Positions 1-12,806 of a stretch of 64,000 nt of DNA are shown in pieces. The translations under genes were made by a program, and so were the position numbers. Under the pieces are notes generated by a model. The model searched no databases, had not been told where the DNA came from, and worked only from the letters and a program-made list of their open reading frames with translations. The DNA comes from Dermatemys mawii. Its lineage: Eukaryota > Chordata > Testudines > Dermatemydidae. The stretch lies in the NCBI GenBank assembly GCA_007922305.1, contig ML677373.1:13734456-13798455 (forward strand), given 5' to 3'. Numbering within the stretch: the stretch's first letter is position 1; every line of letters starts with the position of its first letter.

Positions 1-257
1 CGAAGAGGGGTACCAGAATTATGAGAAATACTGGTGCAGAGGAGAAGGGCGGTTATCCTGCTCCACAGCTGTTCAGACCAACAGTTCAGAGGCCAAGACG
101 GCAGGGGACAGAGTCTCAATTCAAGACAATCACACGCAGCACACGTTCACTGTGACCATGGAGAGCCTGGCACTGAACGACCAGGATGTTTACCAGTGTG
201 GGATAGAAATGACCGGCTTTGACCAGTTGTTCCCTGTCAACGTGTCTGTTTTACCAG
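1..257 (+). CDS. V-set exon of gene A (partial)
   Basis: The frame reads from base 2 through YEKYWCRG, a second C-C' cysteine (LSCST), GDRVSIQDNHT and VYQCGIE to the donor at 258 (ccag/gtaagt). YWC plus the nearby second cysteine and the closing tyrosine-x-cysteine are the hallmarks of the CD300/pIgR V domain with its extra disulfide. NHT is a potential N-glycosylation site. The B-strand cysteine is missing only because the window starts inside the exon. Confidence 0.93.
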
Positions 258-3200
258 GTAAGTCCTTTAAGTATGTGACATGTTGGGCCAGTCACCCAGC
301 ACCATGAGCACCATGGATGCTGCTAAGCTAGGAGTCAGCGCCCTGGTACATCAGCTTGTCTGTCCAGCCAGCACACTCTGTCAGTCCAAACCTTGCCTGG
401 CAGGCAATCAGTGAACTGCCATTCCTGAGTTCCCAGCGAAGGCTCATTGCAGCTGCCAGGCCCTCTGACCGGACACGCACAGAAAAGTTATTGAGTCTGC
501 TGGCTCCAAAAAGACAGAACACACACCACTCTCTTAGTTTAGCTGGGGACTTCCCCTCTCAGTTTGATACACAGTCCTGAGCTGGTTTTGTAATAAAATC
601 AGAGTATCTTTTCCCTCAATGAAAGCTGCTTTGGTTTCCCATTGCTAACCCTATTCCTTGAGCCATGAATGAGAAATGGACCATAATAAAATACTCCAGA
701 GCTCAAAATATACAAGAAAGAGGAAAAAAAGATACAGGAATATCATCAGGAGAACAAGGGGATAGCCAATACATTGTAAAGACAACAAATCTATGTCTGA
801 TAAGAGGGGAATGCAGTCTGCATAATACATAATTAACCCACGGAACTCACTGCCACAAGATATTGAGATTGAGAGTCTAGCAGGATTCAACCTTCTTATG
901 GATAATTAAGCCATTCAGTCACCCTGGATAAGGACAGAATGGGCCTCAAAGCATAGAATCAGCAGTGAAGTGATGAGAGTTAGGAGGAAGCTGCTCGTAG
1001 GGTTATGTTATTTCAAAATTGTCCATAATGGAGTTTCTTGTACCTTTTTCTGAGCATCTGGTATTGGCCACTGTCACACAGGCTCCCTGGCTAGATGGGC
1101 AGTTTATATGACTCAGTGTGATGATTCCCATGTTCCTATCTAGATGGATGTCTCAATGGAGTGGGGAAGAATATGGACTGAGATGGAGGTACAGAGAGAA
1201 GGGGAGGAGAAGCCAGGGCCTATCTGTTCACTAGCTGGCCAATAATGCAGGATGAGGCATCTAAACACCACGTGCTCATGTCAGAATAGTTCTGTCTCAT
1301 TTCCTGCCTCTGCAGCCACCATTGATCCCTGCAGAGGAAGCCAAGACTCAGTCACTCTCCCCAGTCCCTCAATACTGTTGGAGTTCCCCCTAAACCTCTT
1401 CCACTTAGCTCCCCAAGAACTCAGTGTGACTCGTCTTGTCCCTCAGGTTCCTTTAGCTGGCATACAGCAAAGCAATGTTATCTCACTGGGGGCCATCAGC
1501 AGTGGAAGCAAGATACAGAATTACAGCTACTGAGTTAAAACAACACCACACCGTCTTTCTCCGCTTGCAATGGCCTGCCTAGGACATACATCAAAGAGCT
1601 CTGATAGCCCAGCCAACATGAAATCAGGTGCCGGCTTGAACAGAAAATCAACAAGCAAGGGCTTGGTAATACAGCTCTGTCTGCTTTCATTTACAGCTGT
1701 TCCTACCTCACCACCAACGACACCAGAAAAGGACCTCACCATTGCCCCCTCCCCCTGGACTGTTCATGAAGTGGAAAAATCCACCTCCTTTAGCAGTAGT
1801 GCTGCTCCTGCCGGGTGAGTGCCCAAACTCATGCTAGAGGCTCTGTGGGGTCTCCTTTCACCAAGCTCTCGGGCAGGTGTGGGGTTTCTACACAGCGCTC
1901 TGAAGTCAGGGCTACAGTCCCTCAGAGGCCAAGGCTTTAAGTCAGACTCATGCAGCACACGGGATCCTAGAACTCCCATGTCTCTGCACACCAGAGGCAT
2001 TAAGGAAAAGGGTTTTTAGCTGAGTTTACAAGTCGAGATAGGGGCATTTATCATCCAAGTAAGAGCCAGACTGTCTTGCCCTGCAAACTATTTCTGGCCC
2101 TGGAAGGTGAATTATATTGCATTATACTGTAGTAAGCCCACACTTGCAAACAAAAAGAAAACAAAACACTCCTCCCGCCCCCCGGCCCCACTCACCACTC
2201 TGCCAGCGTGACATGGTCCAGTTTTAAAGTGCCAGTGCTGCATTTCCCCTCACATCTGACCTGCAGGACTCTTGCTATTCTTGGGCTTTCAAGTTAGGCA
2301 GGGAAATATATTGTGCATGTCAATAGCAAGCCTTACTTCTGATAGCAGGAAGATAGAAATCCCATGAGAGAATAGCTGATATTTTCATCCCTTGTTTCCT
2401 TCACACTTTGGCAGAAGCAGTTTACAAACCCCAGCACAGGAAGGGACGGGTGTGTGACATTAAATTCTGTATGATTGTGTCTTTAATTTTTTTAATCAGA
2501 AAAGCCAAAAATCCATGGCAAAAGATGCAACGCAAGTCTATAGTAGAATAACAGCATCTAGCAGTTTTCCTCCACAGATCTCCAGGCACTTTAAAAAGGA
2601 GGTCAATGTCATTAACACCATTTTATAGATGGGGAATCCGAGGCACAAGAGATGATGTGACTTGCTCAGGGTCACACAGCAGGATCACACTGCAGACCCA
2701 GGAATAGAACCTAGGTCTCCTGATGCTGGGTCCAGTAGGCTAACTACTAGGTAACACAACCAACTCTAAACAGAACAGGGGTTTTACCCTTGCTCAGCTG
2801 AAAATAGTCTGACAGTTTTAACCTGATCATTTAATTAAGTCAATTTAATCAATGAAAAGAGTTTGCTTTTAAAATGCCAACCGCAATGGCCAAGTTAGGG
2901 TCACTACAATCGTGCCCACTACTGTTGCGCTCTGTTGGTGTTTATTGAGATCAGACCTTTGTCAGGCACTACGTTGAGGCCAGCAAACTCATGTCTCTGG
3001 TCACCTGGGCCTAGGTCCTCAGATGTATTTTGGTGCTTAACTCTCACTGAGGTCAGGGGGAGCTAGACATCTAAATATCTTTAAAGACCTAGGCCCTAGT
3101 ACACATTGAAACCCAGCTGTGCAGAGAGGAAAACTAGAACTGCTAGCTAGATTGCCGAAATTGTCCTTTGCAGAATGATTTCTGTTTATGCCGTTTGATG

Positions 3201-6200
3201 GTGAAATCCAGCGTAGCAAGGTGTTAGCCTCAGCTCTGCAACTGACTCAATGTGCTACTTTGAGGCAAATCACTGTACTTTTGCCTCAGTTTCCCATCTG
3301 TAAAAAACACAGAGGGGTTGGCTAATATTTACCCACCTCTTCAAACAACTTGAGATCTATGTCTAATCTTTATAGAACAAAGTGTGACCATTAAGAGTAG
3401 AAACAAACACTCTCTTCTCCTTCCCCTAGTATACCAAACCTCATCCTCTACATCCTGATCCCATGCGTCCTGCTGGTTCTACTTTTGATTTTGTTCATTG
3501 CTGTAAAGTTTAGAAGAGCATCACAGAGGAGGAGAAAAGGTAAAAATTCTCTGATCAATTTTGCTAGTAAGTGTCACTTCATTCTCCAAATGGTGCAGCC
3601 CAACTATTTTGCTTCCTTCCTAAGGACCATACTATCCCTGTCACCAAAATAACAGCACAAGACAGACACTCTATACGTTCAGCTCATGTACTTAGTTACT
3701 GCATGCAGCGGACCATATGACTGTACAAACTAACAGATCCCCACAGCACATACCAGCCACATTGAAGGAACAGGTACCTAGCAGTCAGACTAAATACAGG
3801 AGCTGGCTGGTTAAAAAGCAAACAAACCAGTTATTTTTGACCAAGTAGGAATCAGTTGTTTAAATAAGATTCATTAACACTCAGCAAAAGAAACAGATAA
3901 ATTCCCTTTGGTTACCTGATTTAATCAGCTGCTCCTCAGAACTGCTCCTCCAACCTTTAGCGATTCCCAGCTTTTCCTGCAAAACTTTCCCTGGGTGCTG
4001 CAAAGCACTATGGATCTGGGCACCCCTGGCAGAGCGGATCCAGAGGGCTGGTCTGTGTTTGACCTCAGAAGCGGACCAGGTTCATTTAGCTCTACAAAGC
4101 TGGGTCCACGTTGACCCAGGACAGTCCCCCAGTGAGTTACATACTTGGTTGGTTGACAACTTGGAATGGTTGACAAATTCCTTTTCAAAAGCTCCCAGAT
4201 GGAGATCATAGTAACACTTGGTCCTAGGAAGGCCTTGCTTCCCTGTAGGGTGACCAGACATCCTGATTTTATTGGGACAGTCCTGATATTTGGGACATAT
4301 TTAATATGGACTCCTATTACCCCCCACCCTGATCCCAATTTTTCACACTTGCTATCTCGTCACCCTTCTTCCCTGACATTGCATCTAGGGTGCAGGATAC
4401 TCCTGTGATAAGTGCCTTAGAAAGGCCAAGCCATAAATAAAAATAGCTTTACATCAGCTTGATACATTCCCTGTTTCTGATTCTTTCAGCCCTTAAGGAC
4501 ACACCAGGACACAAGGATAAGAACCTCTATCTCTATAACAAGGTAAGATAGGCTCTTGGGTTGGTGCTCAGATACAAATGCTGACGAGCTCAGTACAATA
4601 ACGTATACAGGATAGAATAGTAGATGATCGGTGGCTCTTTCACCCATTACTGAGCACCTGAAAAGGTGACACACCATTCACTTAGTGCTCCTAAAAAAGG
4701 AAAGATCTAATGTCAATAGACATCAAAAGATATAACAAAAAAATAGGCAAGAATCAGTCTACACTAGCAAAGAAGGTGTCTGTCTCCCCCTAGTGGCTGG
4801 TTCACATAATAAGTTAAGCATGTGCTACCGCTACCAGCTAAGGGAGTTGCTACTGTAGATCAGTGGGACACATCCCAGTGGGACCCAGGATTGTGAGGGG
4901 GCCTCGATACCCTCTGCCCTTAGCATGAGGAAGCCCTGTCTGTGCCTGTTGTGGGTCAGCTCCCTAACTCCACCAGCCACAGGCAACACAAGCCCTCCCC
5001 TCTAGGTCCCACAGGCCTCGCTATTCTGCTTCAGGTTAGCGGTTGGTACACCCCAAACCTTGAACCCTCCAAGCATCTCCCTGGAGCGTTCAGCCCCTGG
5101 TTCACTGGACACTCGCGCTCACAGATTTGCCGCTCCCAAAGAACAGCACACCCCAGCTGGCCCGTTCCACCTCAGGTCACCGTTCCACTGAACAAACACG
5201 GAGAGACATTTATTTAACAAAGCAGAGACATTCAAGGAATGGCAAGTGGAGGTATTGGAAACAGTTACATATAAAACAAAATCATAACACATGCTAGAGC
5301 CTGGACATCATGAACATGCTCCTCTCCTGTCTCATAGAGTGTTGCTCACCCTAAATCAGTACAGCACCTTACAACCATGTTGGCTGTGTTCCTCTTTCAC
5401 GAGACAAGCACGCTGTCAGTTTGCCCCCCAGGTGAAAGATCCAACCTGTCACTTTGTACTCCCAGAGACAATCCTTTGTCTTTATTCATAAGCACGACAC
5501 TCCCTTCCTCCTGGCTGTTGGTTTATTCCTGTAGATTGCCTCACTTGTAGACTTCAGTCCTCCCCAGCTCCGGGTGTAAATAGGCACACAGTGCGAGGCA
5601 TACAATACACAATATCCAAATGGGCAGACAGGGAGACAGGTGTCTGTTACGATCTGCCTGCAAGAAACATCTGAGGTGTGTCACTTGCTGGTGACTTGCC
5701 TTAATTCCAAGACCTTGAGAACAGAATTTCTGTCTAGGGACAGAACTCCTGAAATATTATCCACTCACACATTTTGCAATGATTGAGGACCAATGGGCAA
5801 CTGGCACTCGGCAGAGACAGCACGTGCCACCCCTTAATGAACTAACATGCATATATCTGACCCGGGGAGCCTTGTAAACCCTCTGCACCTCTGGTGCTCT
5901 CTGATAGTTGGCACAAGAGTTCCTTGGGTCCCACTCGCCTCGTAGAGACTTGTGCTTTTATCAGGAAATTCCCAGTCCTGCTGATTAACCAGTGTGGAGG
6001 GGGAGGGGTCATTATTTAGACTCAGACAGGAAGGGTGCCATTTTACATGGCCACAGCTTAGGGCAGTACAGGGAAGGAGTCAGTTCCTGCCAATGCCACC
6101 CCTCTAGCTCCTCAGTGTGGCATTGTGGTAAGAGCAGGTCCCTTAGAGTTTCCTGTTTGCTCTGAGCACCTCCCATATCTGTTTCAGAATCCTGGGCATC

Positions 6201-6950
6201 CCCTTCCCTTCTGTGCATCAGATCCGGCTGCCCCTGGCCAGATGGAAATCTATATGAATCAGCAGCACCTGCCCAGCTCAGTTGATCCGGCATCCAACTA
6301 TGAAAACATGAACACGCTGAGGAATCAGGTAGGAAGAAAACCCAGTGACAGAACACTGCTGCTGGAGGGTGTACTCCCAATTTGGAGACTCCGTTGCTTC
6401 CAGGATGGGAGGACACTGTTCCAAAAGGGAATCAGTACCAGTGCAGGGGCAAAACCTTCCCTCTTCCTCACCAATAACAAGCCTAGGATGACCGGACAGC
6501 AGATGTGAAAAATTGGACAGGGGGTGGGGAGTGGGGAAATATGAGCCTATATAAGGAAAAGATCCAAAAATCGGGACTGTCCCTTTAAAATCGGGACATC
6601 TGGTCACCCTAAACCAGCCCCTTTCAGTAGCAGCAACTCTTGAAGCCTTCAGTAAGGCACAACCTAATTAAAGCCGGGGTCACCTGGAGGAACCAGCTGT
6701 GGTTTGCAAGATTCTCGTCTTCTGCCTGGACCTGGTCCAAGTTACTCCACCTCCTCTTCTTGTTGTTTCTACTCTCTGATTCATGGTCTCTTTATTTCAG
6801 GTTTCAGGAGCAAGAGAAGCAATTTTTTCTGGCCCAGAGCACTGCTCAGCCACAGATCAGCAGGACACTTACATCAATATGCGCCCAGTCACACCCCGTC
6901 CCCCCAGGATTTGTCATCAAGCAAAGTGTGGGAGGAAAGCTGCACTCTGA
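1..6950 (+). CDS. Gene A: CD300/CMRF35-like V-set receptor, long tyrosine-bearing tail (5' partial)
   Basis: Type I membrane receptor of the CD300/CMRF35-like (pIgR-type V-set) family; leader and start of the V domain lie upstream of the window. Exons: 1-257 (V-set), 1697-1814 (stalk), 3430-3539 (membrane), 4490-4542, 6188-6328 and 6801-6950 (cytoplasmic). All visible borders are AG/GT, the phases (1, 2, 1, 0, 0) agree, and the reading frame stays open for 275 residues to TGA at 6948-6950. The stalk is Ser/Thr/Pro rich. The membrane segment (LILYILIPCVLLVLLLILF) has no charged residue and is followed by a basic stop-transfer run. The tail has tyrosines in LYLYNK, EIYMNQ, YENM and YINM: the last two fit both YxxM (PI3K p85) and YxN (Grb2). 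I see no strict ITIM. Gene E is its paralogue, exon for exon. Expression in myeloid or other leukocytes is inferred from the family. The exact mammalian counterpart cannot be assigned. Confidence 0.87.
650..1150 (+). mobile_element. CR1 LINE 3' fragment
   Basis: The stretch reads like the 3' untranslated end of a CR1 retrotransposon (segments such as ggaactcactgccacaagat, tctagcaggattcaa and attggccactgtcacacagg). It lies in the V-to-stalk intron of gene A. No reverse transcriptase frame is left. Edges are approximate. Confidence 0.6.
2575..2757 (+). repeat. MIR SINE
   Basis: Matches the MIR core and tail in order: ccattttatagatggggaa, gaggcacaagag, tgacttgctcagggtcacac, and ggaatagaacctaggtctcc. 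It is an old tRNA-derived SINE shared by amniotes. It sits in the stalk-to-membrane intron of gene A. Confidence 0.8.
3225..3370 (-). repeat. MIR SINE, antisense
   Basis: The segment gcaaatcactgta..ttttgcctcagtttcccatctgtaaaa (quoted in two parts) is the reverse complement of the MIR core. It lies just upstream of the membrane exon of gene A and ends before its polypyrimidine tract. Confidence 0.65.
4246..4366. mobile_element. Short palindromic MITE (GTGACCAGA family), copy 1
   Basis: Begins TAGGGTGACCAGACA and ends with the inverted, slightly decayed counterpart (ctcgtcaccct). About 120 bp, non-coding. Two more copies are at 6484-6611 and 22228-22350. Confidence 0.65.
4900..5640 (-). mobile_element. 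Probable solo LTR, antisense (edges uncertain)
   Basis: Non-coding block with C-rich segments followed by an A-rich stretch with a reverse-strand polyadenylation-like site (gacatttatttaacaaagc near 5210). This layout recurs at 10705-11824, 36330-37440 and 45700-46440, each time antisense to the receptor genes. Assignment rests on recognising the layout; no terminal TG/CA pair was fixed here. Confidence 0.4.
6484..6611. mobile_element. Short palindromic MITE (GTGACCAGA family), copy 2
   Basis: Same element as 4246-4366 but inverted (ends ctggtcacccta). It lies in the last intron of gene A, between the YENM exon and the YINM exon. Confidence 0.65.
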
Positions 6951-7450
6951 AGCCCTTCCCACTCGCAGGATATTTAGCACTTTGTCCTTATTTTCCTACT
7001 GTCCCATGAAAGCTTCCAGACTGGCATTCCCTCTGCCCTGCTTCTGCTGAGCAATCTGCCAGCTGCAAGATGTGGTGGGGAGGTCCCACTTCCACCCTGA
7101 CTGTCTTCAGAAGTGTACTGGGGGACAACAGCTACTACAAAGTGCTTCTCTTTTCCTGGACATCAACTTGAAACAGCACAAAGTCTTGGTGGCTCCAGTT
7201 CCTGAAGGGCTGGAGGTATTCCTCTGGTGCTTCTTGTGGCATCGCTCTGCTTCAAAGCCAATTAATTGCACATAAAACTCACTTGGTGCTAAGAGCTTGG
7301 TTCTGAGGTCAGAACCTCAGGATGATGAGATAACTCTTTGGCTGGAGGGGATGACGGGGACATGGCCTCAGGGAGGCTGAAGAACAGAAGCTTGGGGAGA
7401 TGAGGGTGTGGAAATAACACTGGGAAGATGAGGCAGAAGGAAACAGCTTT
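6951..7450 (+). other. 3' UTR of gene A
   Basis: The bases after the stop are alignable by eye with those after the stop of gene E (59466-59760), for example tcctggtggct against gtcttggtggctccag near 7185, so this is conserved transcribed flank. No AATAAA is seen in the expected place, so the cleavage site is unknown. The 7450-7760 stretch holds nothing I can name. Confidence 0.5.
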
Positions 7451-7759
7451 GTCCTTCATTTCCCCAGACAGCGTGGAGTTAATTGTGCTGGAATCTTTTT
7501 ACCCTCGATCCCATTTGGCACATTTGGAACAAGAAGGGCACATGGATTCCCCCATTTCATAAAGCTTAGAATGAAAAGATTAAGACCCCATTGCCAGACG
7601 TTCTTTTGGGATGTCTTCGTCTTTGATCCCAAATGCCCCAAGGAAATTCCCTAAGGAATTTGGACACAAGGCCAATATCTTTCTTGGGTGTAGGAACAGG
7701 AGTGTTGTATGAATGACATGAGAGAGAATGGTCCCGCTCTACCTGGCACTGGTTACCCC

Positions 7760-8272
7760 CCAGCTGGATGCTGTGTCCAGATCTGGGGGCCACCCTTTAG
7801 GAAAGAGGAGGACAAGCTGGAGAGAGTCCAGAGAGCTACAAAAATGATCAAAGGTTTAGAAAAGTCTCACCTCTAGTTAAAACCACTAGGTGGGTTAATC
7901 TTGGGGAAAAAAAGCAGATGGGGAACCAAATAACAGTTTTCAAATATGTTAAGGGCTGTTATAAAGAGGACAGTGACAGTGAGTAAAGTTCTCCATGTCC
8001 ACTGAAGGCAGGACAAGAAGTAAATGGGCTTAATCTGCAGCGAGGGAGATTTAAGTTAGATAGTAGGAAATGCTTTCTAACTATATGGATAGTTAAGCAC
8101 TGGACTAGGTTACCAAGGGAGGCTGTGGAATCCCCAGCACTGGAAGTTTTTAAGAACAGGTTGTACAAACACCTGTCAGGGATGGTCTAGGTTTACTTGG
8201 TCCTGTCTCAGGCTGGGCTTGATGACTTCTCAAGGTCTCCTCCAGCATTATATTTCTGTAACTCTATGTGCA
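7760..8272 (+). mobile_element. CR1 LINE 3' end
   Basis: Typical CR1 tail: gagagctacaaaaatgatca, a run reading aggaaatgctttctaacta, gggatggtctaggtttactt, and the end attatatttctgtaactcta. The reading frame is gone. It lies downstream of gene A. Confidence 0.75.
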
Positions 8273-8279
8273 AAGAACT

Positions 8280-10700
8280 ATCATTTGACTTGCTGCAGCA
8301 TGCAGCAAAAGCCACCTGTTGGATAAAGTTTGTGGAGCGGATTGAGGGGATGTTCCCAGAACGATAAAGGGGTGGAAAGGAATGTTTGCAGCTGGCTAAC
8401 TGGACAGCCAGATTGGGTTTGCAGAGCTGATTTTTTTGTTCTTGTTTGAATGTTTGCTTTGAAATGCAGCTGGAGAGGTTATGTGGTAACATTTATTGTC
8501 TCTAGAGCCTTTGCAGAGGTTTCTTTTTTTTATTAAACTCTAATTAAGCAAGAACTGCACAGCCAGTTGTCAACTCACATGAATGGCCTGGCTAAGCATT
8601 TCTGCAGGTACATGTCAATGGCCAGACTTTGGGAAATGCCTGGAGAAGGCTTCAACTTAAGCTAATTCGCAATCACTAGGATCAGTGTCATTCTGGTGTT
8701 GCCCTGGTAATCTAGACATTGCTTCAGACCATGGGAGTGCAGCCAAGGATGCTCACGGGGGTAAAGCCCAGCACTGGGAGTCAAGAGATCTGGGTGTTCT
8801 GTCCAAGGTGACCAAGACAGCCAAAGGTGACCTTTCTGGGCTTCAGTTTCCATCATGAAAAACAGAGAGAACACTTCCTACCTCACAGGAAGGGGGGGTG
8901 GGCTAAATTCCACCAGGTTTGTGAAGAGCAGCGAGATCCTCAGAAGCTGCTTAGAGGAGAAGACAGCACAGTGCTGCTCTTGTTAAGCTGCAAGGTGAAG
9001 GTTTTGAAAGACGAAATGTGACAACTGCAGGCTTCAACGCTTGGGCAGGAGCTCCCACCTGCTCCTATTTGCTCCAAGGAATGAACCTCACACTTCTTCT
9101 GGGTGGTTGGATGTGGAGGTCCAGAGCCTGCTCTCAACTTTACGCTCCATTCAGTGAGAAGTCAGGCCCCCATCCTGCACCCACTGCTGTCAAACGGGAG
9201 TTTTGTTGATGCCTCTCATGGGAGCAGGCCCCAGGCAGCTGCAGAGCTTGCACGGCTGCTGGGTCCCTCCAGCAACACAACTTGCAGACAAAAGCTAAGT
9301 AAATTCAGCCCCCTGCCTAGTGCAAAGGCAGATGCAATGAACCAAAACCACCCACCTGACCACAAAGAACAGATTAAAAGTAGGGAAGGGCGGCAGCTAA
9401 GAGAGAAGAAACTGGGCACTGAGTTCTCCTGATTTCACTTTGGACCCTTAGAGCAGAGTGAGGGATCCAGCACCATAACACAGAGCTAGTGAGAGTCTTC
9501 TGCTGGAAATATTTCACAGCTTGAAGAGGTAAGATGCTGCTGTTGTTTTTGCACATTTTCCCCTTTAGCCTGCAAAACCCTGTGTACCCCTGGGATGTGG
9601 GTGCTAGAGACAGCAGGAGATGAGGAACTGGGGAATCTATTCCTTTGTTTTCCCAAGAAAAAAGGCGCGGAGTTTATTGAAAGGAAGCAGGTTCAAAGCA
9701 CACTGCAAACCAAAAGAACTTGGGCTGCAACTCATGACAAAATACGACATTAACATGTAACACGAGTAAAGTTAATTGTGTACATAACTCTCTGGAGGAT
9801 CAGGGCCTTCATTTCTTAAATTTAAGTACCAGCCACCCCCCACTTCTGGCATCATCCAGCAAACATGCCTTGGGAACAGGCCATGCTGGGTGAGTTCAGT
9901 ATGGAGAAGCACATGACTCTGGTCAGGAAATAGCTATGACAGCTACTCTACCCCACAGTCTGTCCCCAGCACACACAGCCCTGGGATGTGGTGTTCAGAT
10001 AGCTGCCACCCATTACCACGTCCTGGATGTGCAAGTTAGAGTTGAAGAGAAACCAGCAATAATAGCAACATTCAGAAGTCTTCACGAAGTGCATCATGGG
10101 TTGTTTTTGTTTCCAGTCCCATGACTTCCCATAGCCCTAGTGCTGTCATACTAGTATATTTAGTTATTACTTTATAAAAAGCAGCTGAATTTCACTGAAA
10201 CTGACAACACAACCACAAGGACTAAAATAGCAGCCACTTCATACTCTTCTGCACATGCACTGTACACGCCTTCTTGGAAGGAAGCAAAAGAGCTGAGGGA
10301 TCAGGACTCTCATTTCAGTACCAGCCAACAGCGCCCAGGTTATCAGTGTAGAAAGCAAGCCTGGCTCCAAGGATGTACCTGTTTCTTCTAATGCACAGAA
10401 GCAGGATTGTTTGACGAGAGAGTCACTTGTAGTGAGTGTCCTACTGAGAACCAGAGCAAGAAGGAGGGTCCTGATAATGAGTCAGCTGCTGTTTCCAGGT
10501 GAGCCTCAAATGGACACTGTGTGTGAGTGGAAACGCAAGGAATTAAATTCCCCCTTCAGATTCTTCTTGCTTCTAGGATTGGTGGGTATTATTAAGAAGG
10601 AGACTTTGAGGACTTCAGGAAATAGGGCATGTAAGACCCATTAAAAGATTTTAAAATTGGTTAAATGATAGATCTCAAAGTATAATTATTGGCAAAAACT
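8280..10700. other. Intergenic stretch without recognised gene
   Basis: Apart from an antisense MIR piece near 8770-8880 (ttctgggcttcagtttccat) I see nothing to name. Open frames here are short, overlap on both strands, and lack V-set, leader or splice context. Confidence 0.4.
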
Positions 10701-10704
10701 CATT

Positions 10705-11824
10705 GTGATGGGATTCACCCCCCGCCACATGGAACTGGGGGTACCACTGAGCCCCCCCAACCCACTAGCCTGGGATCCCACTCACCTTGTAATGCTGTGA
10801 CAAGCTGCAGACACACTCCCATTCTCACACTTTCACCAGCACACAGGTCGGGCCTCACCCAGCTGTATCTTCACACAGATGCTGAGATCAGCTCTACATG
10901 GGAAGGCTCAGCTAAGGATCTGCTCACTTACTCAAGTGCACACCCCCTCTAAAGGGTAAATCCAAATTATACTGTCTTGAACTGTACAGCATAAGATCAT
11001 GAAACTCACCCCTTACTTCAATGGGGAGAGGAATATACACAGCTTTCTGCCCCAAATTAGGATTTCCACACACACTGGTTTTTGATAAAGCAAAAGCATT
11101 TTTAACTATAAGAGATAGATTTTAAGTGATTATAAGGGATAGCAAACAGATCAAAGCAGATTACCCAGCAAATAAAACAGAAACGCAGTCTAAGATTACT
11201 ATGCTAATGAAATCAGATATGAGTAGCAAATTCTCACTCTATTTGTTGGTTTAGGCAGCTTGCAGAGATTCTTGAGGGCAAGCTGCACTTGCTTGCAGTT
11301 TAAAACCCCAATTATATTTTTCACAGGCTAGAAATCCATCTTTTGCATATGACGGGAACCCTTTGTTTCCAACTTTTAGTTCCCACACCTTTCAGTGGAA
11401 AAACACTAATATTTTATGATGGAGTCCAGTACCAGGTGACTTGATCACATGACTCTGTAGGACCATAGCAGTCATGAGTCAGAGGCTGTTTGTGGCATCC
11501 TCAGGAAGGCTCCCCGGTGGGAGATTAGCATCTTCTAAGACCTATTGTTCTCCTTAATGGCTCTTCCCAGCCAGCCATCTAGACCAATTGCATTCTGTCT
11601 AGTGGACATTCCCCAGGTGTAAACACATTTGTAATAGATGCCTAGACAATATTCCTAACTTCAGATGCCAAAATGATACATGCATACAAATAGAATATTC
11701 ATGTTCAGTAAATCATTACCATTTCAATATCTCACATGACCTATCTTGCATAAAGTACATCACAGCTATGCCATAAAGATATCACAATAATAACTCTGTG
11801 TAGAATACAGGGCATAGTGTCACA
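10705..11824 (-). mobile_element. Probable solo LTR, antisense, about 1.1 kb
   Basis: Starts TGTGATGGGATTCACC and ends GGCATAGTGTCACA, so TGTGA and TCACA form an inverted terminal pair. Flanks ctcat and ctgat could be a decayed 5-base target duplication. The interior has a C-rich half and an A-rich half with aagtgattataaggg, a phrase that recurs in the block at 45700-46440 (aagtgattataagtc). No gag or pol frame is visible, so a solo LTR is likeliest. Confidence 0.5.
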
Positions 11825-12290
11825 CTGATCATCAGTTTAGGAGTTTCTAGCAGGGTCTGCAGGGATTGGTTCTTGGCTCAATGCTATTCAATATCTTTAT
11901 TAACAATCTGGAAGGAAACAAAAAATCATTGCTAATTAAAGTCTGCAGATGACACAAATCTTGGCAGAGTGTTAAATAATGATGAGGACAGGTTACCTTC
12001 ACAGAGAACGCTGGATTGCTTGGCAAACTGGGCAAATTCAAACATCAGGCATTTTAATGCAGACAAATACAAGGTCATACACCTTGGCACAAATACTACA
12101 GGTCATGTTTAGAGCATGGTAGACTGTATCATGGAAAGCAGTGACTCTGGAAAGGACTTAGGAGTCATGGTGAATAACCAGCTGAACATGGGCTCCCAGA
12201 GTGATGTTATGGCAAAAGGGCTGATGAGATCCTTGGAAGTATGAACAGGAGACTTCTGAGGAGAAGCAGGGAGGTGATATTAATTCTGTA

Positions 12291-12597
12291 TACAGTAGAC
12301 TCTCGATTATCCAGGACTGGGTTAACCAGAAAGTGGATTAACCAGGATGTCAAAAAAATATATATGCGTAACTCACAGGGCCAGCTCTAGCTTTGTTGCC
12401 GCCCCAAGCACACAAAAAAACCCAACCCACCAGGGCACAGGGCAGCCAGTGAACCAACACCCCTTCCCCCCAGCATAGGGTGGCTGGTGAACCAAACCCC
12501 ACTTCCCATATTTCCTATAGATGGTGATTATCCAGGATTTTATTAACCAGGATTAATTTTTTCCCTATCATCCTGAATAATCAAGAGTCTACTGTAT
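12291..12597. mobile_element. Tigger/pogo-like MITE
   Basis: Ends are an inverted pair: TACAGTAGACTCTCGATTAT at the left, and at the right atcaagagtctactgta, which reverses to TACAGTAGACTCTTGAT. The outer TA fits a mariner-type target. Inside (12376-12500) sits part of a second repeat (gggccagctctagctttgt), related to the hAT element at 41604-41771. No transposase frame. Confidence 0.75.
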
Positions 12598-12806
12598 GCC
12601 GTTGGTGAGGCCACTACTGGAATACAGTGTCCAGCTTTGATGTCCACACTTTAAAAAGGAAGCTGAAAAAATTGGAGAAAGTTCTGAGAAAGAGCCATAA
12701 TGATGCAGAATCTAGAAAATCTGCTTTATGCTGCGAGAGTTAAGGGGCTCAGTTCATTGATCTTATTGAAGAGAAGTTCAAGAAGTGACCTGATCATAGT
12801 CTAAGG

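Noticed and set aside
3925..4338. 137-codon reverse frame in gene A
   Set aside because: Crosses a MITE end and has no family motif.
6012..6416. 134-codon reverse frame in the gene A tail region
   Set aside because: Overlaps the sense tail exon 6188-6328, which fits the conserved exon structure.
1..6950. ITIM search in the tail of gene A
   Set aside because: No tyrosine has both the required hydrophobic residue two before and I/V/L three after; only YxxM and YxN were kept.
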